Part shown: in pieces, positions 51,955 through 61,810 of the stretch
How the letters are laid out: each line of letters begins with the position of its first letter
Numbering within the stretch: the stretch's first letter is position 1
The notes under the pieces: model-generated
The model's database searches: none
Told to the model about the DNA's origin: nothing
Seen by the model: the letters and a program-made list of their open reading frames with translations, nothing else
Position numbers and translations under genes: made by a program
Source of the DNA: Pseudidiomarina indica
GTDB taxonomy: Bacteria; Pseudomonadota; Gammaproteobacteria; Enterobacterales; Alteromonadaceae
Direction: 5' to 3'
Length of the DNA: 64,000 nt
Assembly (NCBI GenBank): GCA_029279945.1
Contig: JAJUHK010000001.1
Location: 186,001 to 250,000 of the forward strand

Positions 51955-52965
51955 ATGATCAAAAAACGTATCTATATTGCCTATACAGGCGGCACCATTG
52001 GGATGCAAAAGTCGGCACAGGGTTATATCCCTGTGTCGGGTTTTTTAACCGAATGCATTCAACGGATGCCCGAGTTTTATCGCGAAGAAATGCCCGAGTT
52101 CACCATCCATGAATATTCGCCATTGATGGATTCATCAAATATGGCGCCCGCGGATTGGCAGCTGATTGCCGAGGACATTCAACGTAATTATAGTGATTAT
52201 GATGGCTTTGTTGTTTTACATGGCACAGACACCATGGCGTATACTGCGTCAGCGTTGTCATTTATGTTTGAAAACCTAGCCAAACCAGTCATTATTACTG
52301 GATCGCAAATTCCGCTCGCAGCATTACGTTCAGATGGCCGAACGAACTTGTTAAATGCGCTCTACTTAGCAGCAAATTACCCGATCCATGAAGTGAGCCT
52401 ATTTTTTAATGACACCCTATTTCGAGGCAACCGAGCGACTAAAGCAGATGCTAACGGCTTCAATGCATTCGCATCACCGAATTTTAGCCCTCTTCTAAAG
52501 GCTGGCATTCAGATCACGATAGACGCTGGTCAAATTAAGGAAATAGGCCACGAACCGCTACAATTAACACCAGTAACGCCACAAGCTATTGGCGTGGTGA
52601 CCCTTTATCCGGGGATTTCTGCAGCGATTTTAGATAACATGCTGCAGCAACCGGTTAAAGCCCTGATTATGTTGAGCTATGGGGTTGGCAATGCACCACA
52701 GAATCCGCAGTTACTAGCAAGTTTGCAACGCGCTATAGAGCAAGGTACGGTGGTGCTCAATTGTACGCAGTGCTTCAAAGGCAAAGTCAATATGGACGGC
52801 TATGCCACAGGTAATGCCTTAGCAGAAGTCGGTGTCGTGAGCGGTCATGATATGACGACAGAAGCTGCATTAACCAAACTGCATTATCTGCTTTCTCAAA
52901 ATCTGCCGCAGCATGATATTCAACAACGTTTACAAACTAACTTACGGGGTGAACTCACCCCATGA
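51955..52965 (+). CDS. ansA: L-asparaginase I (cytosolic)
   Basis: A 336-residue type I asparaginase hydrolysing L-asparagine to aspartate and ammonia. The catalytic Thr motif is YTGGTIGMQ (Thr12 approx.) and the second catalytic cluster is LHGTDTMAYTASALSF (about residue 92), with CTQCFKGKVNMDGYATGNAL late. No signal peptide, so cytosolic like E. coli AnsA. I chose ATG at 51955, 4 bp after the sppA stop; an open frame extends into sppA but is implausible. Confidence 0.95.
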   Translation: MIKKRIYIAYTGGTIGMQKSAQGYIPVSGFLTECIQRMPEFYREEMPEFTIHEYSPLMDSSNMAPADWQLIAEDIQRNYSDYDGFVVLHGTDTMAYTASALSFMFENLAKPVIITGSQIPLAALRSDGRTNLLNALYLAANYPIHEVSLFFNDTLFRGNRATKADANGFNAFASPNFSPLLKAGIQITIDAGQIKEIGHEPLQLTPVTPQAIGVVTLYPGISAAILDNMLQQPVKALIMLSYGVGNAPQNPQLLASLQRAIEQGTVVLNCTQCFKGKVNMDGYATGNALAEVGVVSGHDMTTEAALTKLHYLLSQNLPQHDIQQRLQTNLRGELTP

Positions 52966-52998
52966 TTCTTTAAGACTAAAATAATAAGATAACTTTCT

Positions 52999-54345
52999 AT
53001 GGCACTTAAATCTCCAGCTTTCTCGTCTCGTATCGGTTTCATTCTCGCTGCTGCTGGTTCAGCTGTTGGGGTAGGTAATATTTGGGGATTTCCTACCCAA
53101 GCTGCACAAAATGGTGGTGGTGCTTTTTTATTAGTTTATTTGTTTATGGTTGCCCTCCTCGCCTACCCAATGCTCGTAGCTGAATTAACTATTGGTCGTA
53201 TGCGCCAGCGCAACCCCATTGAGTCATTGCGTTCTATCAGTGACAGACCATTCTGGCGACGCTTTGGTACTCTGTCAGGTATCACCAGTCTTGTTGTACT
53301 TTCGTTAATTTTAAGCTTTTATGCCATTGTTTCCGGGTGGTTATTAGCATTTATGCTAGCGCCGATCGCCGAATTATTGGGGTGGTCTGATATAACACGT
53401 TGGCTGACCGAATTTAGCACTGAACGTGATTTGCTGATGATGGCTATTTTCATTTTGTTAACCATCCATGTGGTTCGTGCTGGTGTTAATAAAGGTATCG
53501 AGCGCTGGTCAAGCCGCTTAATGCCATTACTTTTGTTCCTGCTCGTTGGGATGGCTGCCTACATTTTGACACTTCCAGGAGCCATGACTGGATTGAAAAT
53601 GTATTTGTCACCTGATTTCTCACAATTGACCGATCCATATTTATTGATTCGGGCAATGGGACAATCGTTCTTTTCTTTATCGATTGGAGTCTGCTGTATG
53701 ATGACTTACGGCGCCTATCTCTCCAAAGATGAGCACCTTCCCAAAACAGCAGGTTGGGTAGCCCTACTTGATACTTTTGTAGCTTTCCTAGCTGGCCTAC
53801 TGATACTCCCAGCAATGTTCGTAGCCCAAGAGCTTGGTGTCGCTATTTATAATGATGCGGGCCAATTATTATCCAGTGACACTCTGGTTTTCCAAGTACT
53901 ACCGGCCATGTTCGATTCGATGGGAGCAGCTGGTACTTGGGTCAGTATTGCATTCTTTGCGCTAATGATGATTGCCGCTATAACCTCCTCCATTTCAATG
54001 CTGGAACCGCCAGTCAATACCTTAGTCGAAGAGGTAGGACAGTCGCGGTCACAAATGAGTTGGGTGGTGGGACTTTCCGTTGCACTCGTGTCTGCCATTA
54101 TTATTTATAACTTAGACACTCTATTTGGAGCTGTAATTACCGTAACCACCGTCTATATGCAACCGCTGATAGGTATTACCTTTGCCATCATGTTAACCTG
54201 GGTATTACGACAAAATAAACTACTCAATGCGTTAAAGGATGGCGCACCAGACATTGAAAACACGTGGTTTTGGAAAATCTGGCCTTGGTACGTGAAGTTT
54301 GTTTGCCCAGTGTTGATTTTATTAGTTATTTGGCAGAGCCAGTAA
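52999..54345 (+). CDS. Sodium-dependent transporter, NSS/SNF family
   Basis: A 448-residue inner-membrane protein with about eleven to twelve helices and the family's first-helix motif AAAGSAVGVGNIWGFPTQAAQNGGGAF, which lines the Na+ and substrate site. It resembles bacterial LeuT-like NSS (tyrosine, tryptophan or other amino-acid) transporters. The substrate cannot be set from sequence. It is 33 bp after ansA on the same strand, so it may supply amino acids for that pathway, but that is a guess. Confidence 0.88.
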   Translation: MALKSPAFSSRIGFILAAAGSAVGVGNIWGFPTQAAQNGGGAFLLVYLFMVALLAYPMLVAELTIGRMRQRNPIESLRSISDRPFWRRFGTLSGITSLVVLSLILSFYAIVSGWLLAFMLAPIAELLGWSDITRWLTEFSTERDLLMMAIFILLTIHVVRAGVNKGIERWSSRLMPLLLFLLVGMAAYILTLPGAMTGLKMYLSPDFSQLTDPYLLIRAMGQSFFSLSIGVCCMMTYGAYLSKDEHLPKTAGWVALLDTFVAFLAGLLILPAMFVAQELGVAIYNDAGQLLSSDTLVFQVLPAMFDSMGAAGTWVSIAFFALMMIAAITSSISMLEPPVNTLVEEVGQSRSQMSWVVGLSVALVSAIIIYNLDTLFGAVITVTTVYMQPLIGITFAIMLTWVLRQNKLLNALKDGAPDIENTWFWKIWPWYVKFVCPVLILLVIWQSQ

Positions 54346-54357
54346 TTAATTTAAGAT

Positions 54358-54396
54358 AAAAAAATGCTCGGGACAAATCTGGAGGGTGTCCCGAGC
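54358..54396 (-). terminator. Minus-strand terminator downstream of tatD
   Basis: A 10-bp perfect stem, GCTCGGGACA with TGTCCCGAGC (54366-54375 and 54387-54396), has an 11-nt loop. On the minus strand it is followed by TTTTTTT (54358-54364), making a strong Rho-independent terminator ~138 bp downstream of tatD. It would end the long fab/holB/tatD transcript. On the plus strand the stem has no U-tract, so it does not terminate the transporter gene well. Confidence 0.82.
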
Positions 54397-54424
54397 TTAG
54401 GGGAATGGCTCAAGGGATTGAGCC
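54366..54424. other. Two adjacent hairpins, possible structured RNA element
   Basis: Next to the terminator stem (54366-54396) is a second 7-bp hairpin, GGCTCAA-N4-TTGAGCC (54407-54424). Together they make a compact two-hairpin block in the 188-bp gap between the transporter and tatD. I cannot name a known RNA family. It could be a 3' UTR-derived small RNA, a processing site or just paired chance stems. Confidence 0.35.
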
Positions 54425-54533
54425 GTGCGCTAACTCAGTAAAAATTAACATAACACAAATAACTAATTATGAGTCTAGCTTGCAATTCAAAAATTGCTAA
54501 TTTTACCGTGTAAAGAATCGTTAAATTCGACTA

Positions 54534-55310
54534 CTACACACAGCGAAATAATCTATAAAAATTTTCAGTCGTAACTCTCGCCACTTCTTCTACACTTATT
54601 CCTTTTACCTCAGCAACGCAACGAGCAACATCTGCAACAAATGCTGGTTGGTTTTCTTTACCGCGATGTGGCACTGGTGCTAACCAAGGGCTATCAGTTT
54701 CAATGAGTAGTTTATCGAGCGGTAGTGCGCGAACCACGTCACGTAATTCTGAGGTATTACGGAATGAGACGATCCCGGAAATTGAAATATAGAAATCCAG
54801 TTCATCAATAGCACACTTGGCCATCTCATAGGATTCGGTGAAACAATGCAATACACCGCCACACCGCTCGGCATGCCCTTCGCGCAACATGGCTAAAGTA
54901 TCATCTCGCGCATCGCGAGTGTGGATAATTAGCGGCTTATTAAGTTCATTGCCCAATTCAATATGGTAAGCAAAACTTTCTTGCTGAACCGGCCGACTCT
55001 CAGGGTCATAATAGTAATCTAAGCCGGTCTCCCCAATCGCCACAACCTCTGCTGCTACAGCACACTGTTTTAGCGTATCAGGATCGTAAGGGTTTTTAGC
55101 GACATACAAAGGATGCATCCCACAACTGAGACTCACCTCAGGAAACTCTGCAACCAGATCGCGCATGTGCGGAAAGCTTTCTAAGGTCACGCCGACACAG
55201 AGCATGTGTTGGACTCCTGCCGCTCGGGCAGCAGCAATGACGTTCTCTAATTTACCATCAAAAGGGGTGAGATCTATGCGATCAAGGTGACAATGCGAAT
55301 CAACAAACAC
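54534..55310 (-). CDS. tatD: TatD-family metal-dependent DNase (YcfH)
   Basis: A 258-residue TatD-family hydrolase with the metal-binding motif FVDSHCHLDRID at its start (about residues 2-13), and GETGLDYYYD (about 95), HTRDA and ETDSPWLAP (about 205). It is the YcfH paralogue because, as in E. coli, it follows holB. TatD proteins are 3'-5' exonucleases or deoxyribonucleases. Cytosolic, no signal peptide. A short gap (36 bp) separates it from holB. Confidence 0.92.
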   Translation of the reverse strand: MFVDSHCHLDRIDLTPFDGKLENVIAAARAAGVQHMLCVGVTLESFPHMRDLVAEFPEVSLSCGMHPLYVAKNPYDPDTLKQCAVAAEVVAIGETGLDYYYDPESRPVQQESFAYHIELGNELNKPLIIHTRDARDDTLAMLREGHAERCGGVLHCFTESYEMAKCAIDELDFYISISGIVSFRNTSELRDVVRALPLDKLLIETDSPWLAPVPHRGKENQPAFVADVARCVAEVKGISVEEVARVTTENFYRLFRCV

Positions 55311-55346
55311 GACAACTCCAATTAACCAACAACATTAGCCCAACGA

Positions 55347-56303
55347 TTATTGCCACTGAAGCCATTGCTTTAGTAACAATAGTGGCATATTTAAACCGCT
55401 TTGCTCACGCATAATTTGCCGCAGATTATAACACATTGCGAGCTGTTGACTGAGTTGAGTTATTGGCTGCTGTGAGTGTTTCTGCAACCACTGCTTGGCT
55501 AATGCGCGCAATTGCGGGTAATGGCAGCGTTCCGGTGTAACCTGCTGATGCACTCGCATCACCTCCTGTAACCAAGTAATGGTCGCCTGTAACCACGCGT
55601 CGGCGTCATCTTTTGTTACTTGTGGCCACGTTGTCACACCAGCCAATGCCTGCGCAATCTGCTCTACTCGCTGTATATTATCGTGCTCACCACCTAACGC
55701 TGCGAGTGCCTTTAGTGGCGCCCCTGGGTAAGCGGCGATAATTTGCAGCTCGGTCGGACTTAATTCGCGTTGTAATTGCTGTGCAAGCCACTGCTTAATG
55801 ACTAACTGATCAGGCTGGTTAAACCGATGAAGCTGCATGCGACTACGCAGCGTCGGTAACAGATCGACCGTTTGTTCAGGACTTAAAATAAGGTAGGTAT
55901 CCGCGCTCGGCTCTTCCAAGGTTTTTAATAAGGCGTTAGCAGCTTCGGTAGTTAATCGATGTGCCTCTTTAATCCACGCTACTTTAGCACCTTGCTGGTT
56001 CGCCGTTTGCTGCAACTGGTGCGTCAATTCTCGGATCTTATCGATTCCTATTGCACGCCCTTCTTCACTGCGTAGCTCGTAATAATCTGGATGGGTTCCA
56101 GCTTCCCATAACGCACAACTTTTGCACGCACCACAGGCTTGCTGTACTGGCTGATGGCAAAGTAGCAATCGCACAAAATTCTCGGTAAAGATACTTGCAC
56201 CTAGCTCTTCTCGAGCTGGGATACAATGAGCATGGCTTAATCGCTGTTGTTGAAAATCACGGAGCAGTTGTCGCCAACTTTCTCGGAGCCAAGGTAAATT
56301 CAT
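55347..56303 (-). CDS. holB: DNA polymerase III delta prime subunit HolB
   Basis: A 318-residue clamp-loader subunit. The zinc-binding CGACKSCALWEAGTHPDYY motif (about residues 59-77) and the RFC-type ANALLKTLEEPSADTYLILSP segment are present. The Walker A region is degenerate, as usual for delta prime, which does not hydrolyse ATP. It works with DnaX and HolA. It overlaps neither neighbour: tmk ends 3 bp upstream. Confidence 0.93.
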   Translation of the reverse strand: MNLPWLRESWRQLLRDFQQQRLSHAHCIPAREELGASIFTENFVRLLLCHQPVQQACGACKSCALWEAGTHPDYYELRSEEGRAIGIDKIRELTHQLQQTANQQGAKVAWIKEAHRLTTEAANALLKTLEEPSADTYLILSPEQTVDLLPTLRSRMQLHRFNQPDQLVIKQWLAQQLQRELSPTELQIIAAYPGAPLKALAALGGEHDNIQRVEQIAQALAGVTTWPQVTKDDADAWLQATITWLQEVMRVHQQVTPERCHYPQLRALAKQWLQKHSQQPITQLSQQLAMCYNLRQIMREQSGLNMPLLLLKQWLQWQ

Positions 56304-56306
56304 AAC

Positions 56307-56939
56307 TTAGTCCAACTCCTGCATAAAACGTACCTGCAATTGCTGTAATAAGTCATGGTGTACCGCAGCCATATCTTGATTTGCATCGATCACAAGAATA
56401 CTAGGATCCATGGCAGCAATGTTCAAATAACGTTGCCGTACCCGCTCAAAAAAAGCTAATTCTTCTTGTTCAATACGATCCAACTCGCCCCGGGCCTGTG
56501 CTCGTGCCAGACCACGAGCTGGCTCTATGTCTAATAACAAGGTTAAATCTGGGGTAAAGTCACCTAATACCAACTGTCGCAAGGTAGCCAACTTAGCATC
56601 ATCAATACCACGACCACCACCTTGATAGGCTCGTGATGACAAATCATGACGATCGCTAATCACCCATTCGCCTCGCGTTAAAGCAGGTTCAATGACATTT
56701 GCCACGAGTTGCGCTCGACTGGCATACATCAGCAGTAACTCCGTTTCCGCAGTGACAGTTTCCGCCCACGGCTGCTTTACCAATGCACGAATTGCTTCAG
56801 CCATGGGAGTACCACCGGGTTCACGCACTTGTATGTAGGGAATCTGATGTTCTTGTAAATAATTAACCACACAGGCCATAGCTGAGCTTTTACCAGCACC
56901 TTCGAGCCCTTCAATAACGATAAATTTGCCTCGTGCCAT
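56307..56939 (-). CDS. tmk: Thymidylate kinase
   Basis: A 210-residue P-loop kinase making dTDP from dTMP. The P-loop is [11 protein letters not shown] (about residues 10-18), with the [16 protein letters not shown] dTMP-binding segment and the lid [14 protein letters not shown]. The ATG overlaps the mltG stop as TAATG. It lies in the mltG-tmk-holB-tatD order conserved in E. coli. Confidence 0.96.
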   Translation of the reverse strand: MARGKFIVIEGLEGAGKSSAMACVVNYLQEHQIPYIQVREPGGTPMAEAIRALVKQPWAETVTAETELLLMYASRAQLVANVIEPALTRGEWVISDRHDLSSRAYQGGGRGIDDAKLATLRQLVLGDFTPDLTLLLDIEPARGLARAQARGELDRIEQEELAFFERVRQRYLNIAAMDPSILVIDANQDMAAVHHDLLQQLQVRFMQELD

Positions 56940-57961
56940 TAGCGTTGTTTCCTTTGATAGAGGTTCACGGCGCGATTATGCTCCGCCAATGTACGTGAAA
57001 ACACATGCTTCCCGGTACCATCCGCGACAAAATAAAAATACTCAGTTTGCTCAGGGTGCGCAGCAGCAACTAAACTCTGACGACTGACCATGGCAATCGG
57101 CGTCGGTGGTAACCCATTAATACGATACGTATTAAACGCAGTCATTTCGCGTAAATGTGCGCGGGTTAAGTTGCCATCGAAATTAGTAATGCCATAGATA
57201 GTTGTTGGGTCTGATTGCAAGCGCATTCCCACTCGTAATCGGTTTACAAAAACTGAGCTAATCTTACCCCGTTCACCATCAAAGCCTGTCTCTTTTTCAA
57301 TAATGGACGCCATCACCAGTAATTCATAGGATGTGCGGTACGGTAAATCGGGAGCACGCTGTTGCCACACCTGTTCAAGCTCACGTTCCATCCGACGATA
57401 GGCTTGCACCAGTAACTCAAGTGCTTGGGTACCTGAGGTGTAGCTATAAGTGTCAGGGAAAAATAACCCTTCGAATGAAGCATACTCGGTACCAAGGCGT
57501 TTATTTAACACCTTGGTTAGCTGCTCGGGTGTGGGCACTGTGTCACCGAACCAGCTAAGGTATGGCGCATCTGCAAGAACTGCAAGCCAGTCGGCTAATG
57601 TTCGCCCTTCGATCAGTGCGACCCGAAACACATGTTGTTCCCCATTACGTAGTTTGCGCCACAAATCAGCGACTGAATCAGCCGGTGTTAATTCGTATAC
57701 ACCCGCTTGAATAAGTTGTGGATTATCAATCAAGCGACTAGCCAGATACGTTGGTGTCACGGCAATATCCGCTCCTTGCTGGTGTAAATACTGCAAGATA
57801 GTACGGGCATGCATGCCGCGTTGCACTTCTATTTGAATAGGCGCTGATAAGCCAAGCGGTTGTTGCAATTGATTGGAACTCACCCAAAATAGGCTAAAGC
57901 CAATCAGGATTAGCAAAAAAATTACACTGGAGATGAACTGGATAACACGCTTAAATACCAC
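56939..57961 (-). CDS. mltG: Endolytic peptidoglycan transglycosylase MltG
   Basis: A 340-residue inner-membrane lytic transglycosylase. It has an N-terminal membrane helix ([21 protein letters not shown]) and a YceG domain with the catalytic Glu in [15 protein letters not shown] (about residue 220), followed by [10 protein letters not shown] and [13 protein letters not shown]. It cuts nascent glycan strands and sets their length. The start overlaps the pabC 3' end by 40 bp; no closer in-frame start is seen, so translational coupling to pabC is likely. Confidence 0.94.
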   Translation of the reverse strand: MVFKRVIQFISSVIFLLILIGFSLFWVSSNQLQQPLGLSAPIQIEVQRGMHARTILQYLHQQGADIAVTPTYLASRLIDNPQLIQAGVYELTPADSVADLWRKLRNGEQHVFRVALIEGRTLADWLAVLADAPYLSWFGDTVPTPEQLTKVLNKRLGTEYASFEGLFFPDTYSYTSGTQALELLVQAYRRMERELEQVWQQRAPDLPYRTSYELLVMASIIEKETGFDGERGKISSVFVNRLRVGMRLQSDPTTIYGITNFDGNLTRAHLREMTAFNTYRINGLPPTPIAMVSRQSLVAAAHPEQTEYFYFVADGTGKHVFSRTLAEHNRAVNLYQRKQR

Positions 57962-58722
57962 TGTTTAACGGCCTCTGGTAATCCTTGTTGACGCAGTTTT
58001 TTGTGTCCAAGTTGTCCAATGGGACGGGGGCCCATCACTGTATTACATATAAAAATCTGTTCGGCATCGAGTAAATCCTGCCAGGTGGCGGTGGTTGCTA
58101 CAGTCTTCGGCAAGACCTGAGCACAAATCTCGGCCTGCATGATACCTGCAACACCGGCATGATCGAGTCGTGGCATCCGCCAATGCTCACCATCATACCA
58201 AAATAAATTACTGCTCGTCGCCTCTACCAGTTGTTGTTCCGTATCAGTGACGATTAATTCATCAACCCCTCGTTGCTGGCGCTCATAAGCCAACATCACC
58301 TGATCCAATCGGTTAAGTGTCTTTAATCCTGCCCATGCTGGTTGTCGTGCGAGTTGGTGATAGGCTAATTCAGCCTGCAATGGTTTTTGTTTCCATTGCG
58401 CTAATGGCGCCGTGGTAACATACCAATTGCAATCACTATGCAGCTGTGGTGCATAACCGCGCTCACTAAATCCGCGCGTAATGATAATTTTTGCTACACA
58501 ATTAGGGGTTTGTTGAGCAATTTCTGCCACCACTGCTAATACATCTGACACAGAGGGAAGCTCAAGGTGCAAGCGCAGACTGGCATCAACCAAACGTTGC
58601 CAATGACGCTGCCAAAATTCTGGCTGTCCAGCTCGAATAACAAGTGTAGTGAAGTGCCCGTCGCCAAATTGTAGGCCACGGTCCAAGTGAGTTTGTGGAA
58701 GTCGCTGGCCGTTAAACCACAT
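57922..58722 (-). CDS. pabC: Aminodeoxychorismate lyase
   Basis: A 266-residue PLP enzyme that releases 4-aminobenzoate for folate synthesis. The family start MWFNGQRL, GLQFGDGHFTT (about 19) and the PLP-Lys region AGLKTLNRLDQVMLAY are present, with ATSSNLFWYDG late. I chose ATG at 58722 by comparison with E. coli PabC; an in-frame ATG at 58758 would add 12 residues. The chosen ATG directly follows the U-tract of the acpP terminator and has no clear ribosome-binding site, so expression may be low or start at 58758. fabF is missing here. Confidence 0.9.
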   Translation of the reverse strand: MWFNGQRLPQTHLDRGLQFGDGHFTTLVIRAGQPEFWQRHWQRLVDASLRLHLELPSVSDVLAVVAEIAQQTPNCVAKIIITRGFSERGYAPQLHSDCNWYVTTAPLAQWKQKPLQAELAYHQLARQPAWAGLKTLNRLDQVMLAYERQQRGVDELIVTDTEQQLVEATSSNLFWYDGEHWRMPRLDHAGVAGIMQAEICAQVLPKTVATTATWQDLLDAEQIFICNTVMGPRPIGQLGHKKLRQQGLPEAVKQWYLSVLSSSSPV

Positions 58723-58724
58723 AT

Positions 58725-58750
58725 AAAAAAGGCGGAATAAATATTCCGCC
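58725..58750 (-). terminator. Terminator between acpP and pabC
   Basis: On the minus strand a 9-bp perfect stem, GGCGGAATA with TATTCCGCC, has a 2-nt loop and is followed by TTTTTT (58725-58730). It lies 17 bp after the acpP stop and just before the pabC ATG at 58722. It should let acpP be made in excess over pabC and the genes beyond it. Confidence 0.85.
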
Positions 58751-58767
58751 CTTCTCATCGATACAAC

Positions 58768-59007
58768 TTATTCGCCAGAGTGGCTCTTAACGTACTCAAT
58801 TGCAGCTTCAACAGTACGGATTTTTTCAGCTTCTTCGTCTGGAATTTCAGTGTCGAACTCTTCTTCAAGAGCCATTACTAACTCAACGATATCCAACGAA
58901 TCTGCACCTAGGTCGTTTTCAAAAGAAGCTTCAGGTTTTACCTCTTCCTCTTTAACACCTAATTGTTCAACAATGATTTTCTTTACGCGTTCTTCAATAG
59001 TACTCAT
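58768..59007 (-). CDS. acpP: Acyl carrier protein
   Basis: A 79-residue acidic four-helix protein that carries acyl chains. The phosphopantetheine Ser is Ser37 in [19 protein letters not shown] precedes the ATG. It is followed by a terminator, in keeping with its high expression. In E. coli fabF follows acpP; here pabC follows directly. Confidence 0.98.
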   Translation of the reverse strand: MSTIEERVKKIIVEQLGVKEEEVKPEASFENDLGADSLDIVELVMALEEEFDTEIPDEEAEKIRTVEAAIEYVKSHSGE

Positions 59008-59161
59008 TTTATTAATATCCTTTCAATCGATCGGTCTTAATGTCAAAAATTGGGCTTAGTGTAGTGAAACATAAGCCAATAATAAAGTAATAATTGTATC
59101 TTCGGTAAGAGGTCGTACCCCTTCAGCGCAATTTTAGCTATGTTACCACAGTAATTGCTAA

Positions 59162-59908
59162 CTAAATCATCGCCATTCCACCATTCACATGAATGGTTTC
59201 ACCAGTAATATAAGCAGCCCCCGGTGTTGCTAAAAATACCACTGCCGCAGCAATTTCTTCCGGTTGACCTAACCGAGCAGCTGGAATATTAGTAAAAATC
59301 GCCTGTTTCTGCTCTTCCGTCAAGGCTTTCGTCATATCTGTGTCAATAAATCCTGGGGCAACGCAGTTTACTGTAATGCCGCGTGCGGCAATTTCTTTCG
59401 CCAACGCCTTAGTAAAACCAACTAAACCAGCCTTGGCTGCGCAGTAATTAGTTTGTCCTGGGTTACCTGTAGTGCCAACGACCGAGGATATATTGATGAT
59501 TCGTCCATAGCGACGCTTCATCATCCCGCGCATCACTCCTTTACAAAGGCGGTATACTGACGTCAAGTTCGTGTCCATGACACTCTCCCATTCGTCATCT
59601 TTCATCCGCATCAATAAATTGTCGCGAGTAATCCCAGCGTTATTCACTAAGATGTCTAGCTGACCGTACTTTTCATCAATGTATTTGAGCACCGCCGTAA
59701 TACTATCAGCGTCAGTTACATTCAATGCGTAGCCTTCACCATTAGAGCCTAGATAAGTGGTAATTGCATCAGCACCGCTTGCGGTAGTTGCAGTGCCAAT
59801 AACAGTCACACCACGCGCCACCAATTGCTGTGCGATTGCTTTGCCAATACCGCGGCTAGCACCAGTCACTAATGCTACTTGACCGCTTATGTTCATCAGG
59901 TCTGTCAT
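59162..59908 (-). CDS. fabG: 3-oxoacyl-ACP reductase FabG
   Basis: A 248-residue NADPH-dependent short-chain dehydrogenase. The cofactor motif TGASRGIG (about residues 16-23), NNAG (about 90), the active-site Ser of ISSVVGTTGNPGQ and the YCAAKAG Tyr/Lys pair are complete. It reduces 3-oxoacyl-ACP in each elongation cycle. AAGGAG lies 5 nt before ATG and fabD ends 1 bp upstream. A 154-bp gap to acpP leaves room for an acpP promoter. Confidence 0.97.
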   Translation of the reverse strand: MTDLMNISGQVALVTGASRGIGKAIAQQLVARGVTVIGTATTASGADAITTYLGSNGEGYALNVTDADSITAVLKYIDEKYGQLDILVNNAGITRDNLLMRMKDDEWESVMDTNLTSVYRLCKGVMRGMMKRRYGRIINISSVVGTTGNPGQTNYCAAKAGLVGFTKALAKEIAARGITVNCVAPGFIDTDMTKALTEEQKQAIFTNIPAARLGQPEEIAAAVVFLATPGAAYITGETIHVNGGMAMI

Positions 59909-59909
59909 A

Positions 59910-60827
59910 TTAACTCCTTGCGACTATGGCATCGACGGTATTTACTGCCTCACCATTCAAATTCTTATCAATACGTTTTGTTAATCCGGTTAGCACCTTA
60001 CCAGGACCTATTTCGTCAAGTGTGACTACGCCTTGTGATGCCAACAGCTGAACAGTTTCTGTCCACCGCACTGGTGAATATAACTGCCGAACTAAGGCAT
60101 CACGAATATCATCTGCTGCCGTTAGCATGGTCACATCGACATTGTTAATCACCGGGATCTTCGGTGCGGTAATGGTAATACGTTGCAACTCTACCGCCAA
60201 TTTTTCCGCTGCCGGTTGCATGAGCGCGCAATGCGAAGGCACGCTAACCGATAATGGTAGTGCACGTTTTGCACCGGCTTTTAGGCAAGCGTTGCTCGCT
60301 CGTTCCACCGCTGCTTTATGACCAGCGATAACCACCTGCCCAGGAGAGTTAAAGTTTACCGCAGCGACCACTTCGTCACCGGCAACTTCAGCACACGCCT
60401 GTACCACAACGGCGTCTTCTAAGCCAATGATTGCCGCCATCGAACCTACACCAGCAGGGACCGCTTCTTGCATGTACTCGCCCCGCTTCGCTACTAAATG
60501 AACCGCATCGGCAAATGCAATTGCATCGGCACAAACTAACGCAGAATACTCACCTAGACTGTGCCCAGCCATGACCTTAGGGGCTGGTACACCTCGCTGT
60601 GCAAGAACACGATACAAGGCAACGCTCGCAGTTAACAACGCCGGTTGAGTACGTTGGGTCTCATTGAGTAACTCAGCTGGGCCATGTTGCACCAATTGCC
60701 ATAAATCGTAGCCTAACACAGCACTTGCTTCAGCGAAGGTTTCACCGACAAGTGGATAGGCTCCAGCTACATCAGCCAACATACCCACGGTTTGCGATCC
60801 TTGTCCAGGAAATACATAAGCTCGCAT
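59910..60827 (-). CDS. fabD: Malonyl-CoA:ACP transacylase FabD
   Basis: A 305-residue transferase loading malonyl groups on ACP. The nucleophile motif GHSLGEYSALV (Ser about residue 92), the opening FPGQGSQTVGM and the His motif SVPSHCALM (about 200) are all present. It is between fabH (15-bp gap) and fabG (1-bp gap) in one operon. Confidence 0.97.
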   Translation of the reverse strand: MRAYVFPGQGSQTVGMLADVAGAYPLVGETFAEASAVLGYDLWQLVQHGPAELLNETQRTQPALLTASVALYRVLAQRGVPAPKVMAGHSLGEYSALVCADAIAFADAVHLVAKRGEYMQEAVPAGVGSMAAIIGLEDAVVVQACAEVAGDEVVAAVNFNSPGQVVIAGHKAAVERASNACLKAGAKRALPLSVSVPSHCALMQPAAEKLAVELQRITITAPKIPVINNVDVTMLTAADDIRDALVRQLYSPVRWTETVQLLASQGVVTLDEIGPGKVLTGLTKRIDKNLNGEAVNTVDAIVARS

Positions 60828-60842
60828 GAAAATATCCTTTCG

Positions 60843-61802
60843 TTAATAATCGATCAATGCTGAGCCCCAAGCGAATCCACCGCCAAAGGCTTCTAACAAT
60901 AATTTATGTCCACGTTGGATCCGGCCATCGCGAATTGCAGTATCTAGGGCAATGGGTACCGATGCTGCCGAAGTATTACCAGTGTACGCTAAGGTAGTCA
61001 CTACTTGGGTGAGTGGCAACTCAAGCTTTTTTGCGGTAGCGCTAATTATGCGCATATTAGCTTGATGCGGTACCAGCCAGTCAATCGCTGCAGGCGTTAG
61101 TTGGTGTGCAGCTAACGTTTCAATCACCAACTCGCTAAGTTTAGTCACAGCAACTTTGAATACTTCGCGCCCTTGCATAAACATCCACGCCTCAGCCAAC
61201 GGGTCTGCACTAGTACGGGAAGCATGTTTTACGCCCAAAAGATTGGCAAACTCACCGGCACTATATAAATGCGTGGATAGGATCCCTCCTTCGTCACCAG
61301 CGCTCAGTACGACAGCCCCTGCTCCGTCACCAAACAATACAATGGTATTACGATCTTCTGGATTGCAAAAACGCGACAGGACATCTGTACCAATCACCAA
61401 TATGTGACGGTATGTGCCTGCACAAATGTATTGATCGGCCACACTTAATGCGAAAATAAATCCCGCACAGGCCGCCCCTACATCAAATGCTGGAGTAGAG
61501 TTAGTCGTTAACTGTGCTTGTATTTCACAAGCAACACTTGGGAAGGCATAATCGCCGGACGTTGTTGCAACGATGATTAAATCAATGTCATCAGCATGCA
61601 AATGCGCAGCCTGCAATGCCTGGCGAGCTGCCGCAACGCCCATGGTGACGGTGTTTTCTGAATCTTTAGCAATGCGGCGCTCATGAATTCCTGTACGTTC
61701 AACAATCCATTCATGGCTGGTTTCGACACGCTGTTCAAGCATGGTATTGGTCAGGCGTTGGGCTGGTAAATAATGCCCAGTACCTGCTATGACGGATGGC
61801 AT
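60843..61802 (-). CDS. fabH: 3-oxoacyl-ACP synthase III FabH
   Basis: A 319-residue initiating ketoacyl-ACP synthase that condenses acetyl-CoA with malonyl-ACP. Its catalytic triad is Cys (GAACAGFIF, about residue 113), His ([10 protein letters not shown], about 245) and Asn ([10 protein letters not shown], about 275). I chose ATG at 61802 because [13 protein letters not shown] matches the family start; an open frame extends to 61844, inside plsX. The plsX stop is 8 bp upstream. Confidence 0.96.
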   Translation of the reverse strand: MPSVIAGTGHYLPAQRLTNTMLEQRVETSHEWIVERTGIHERRIAKDSENTVTMGVAAARQALQAAHLHADDIDLIIVATTSGDYAFPSVACEIQAQLTTNSTPAFDVGAACAGFIFALSVADQYICAGTYRHILVIGTDVLSRFCNPEDRNTIVLFGDGAGAVVLSAGDEGGILSTHLYSAGEFANLLGVKHASRTSADPLAEAWMFMQGREVFKVAVTKLSELVIETLAAHQLTPAAIDWLVPHQANMRIISATAKKLELPLTQVVTTLAYTGNTSAASVPIALDTAIRDGRIQRGHKLLLEAFGGGFAWGSALIDY

Positions 61803-61810
61803 AACTGCTT

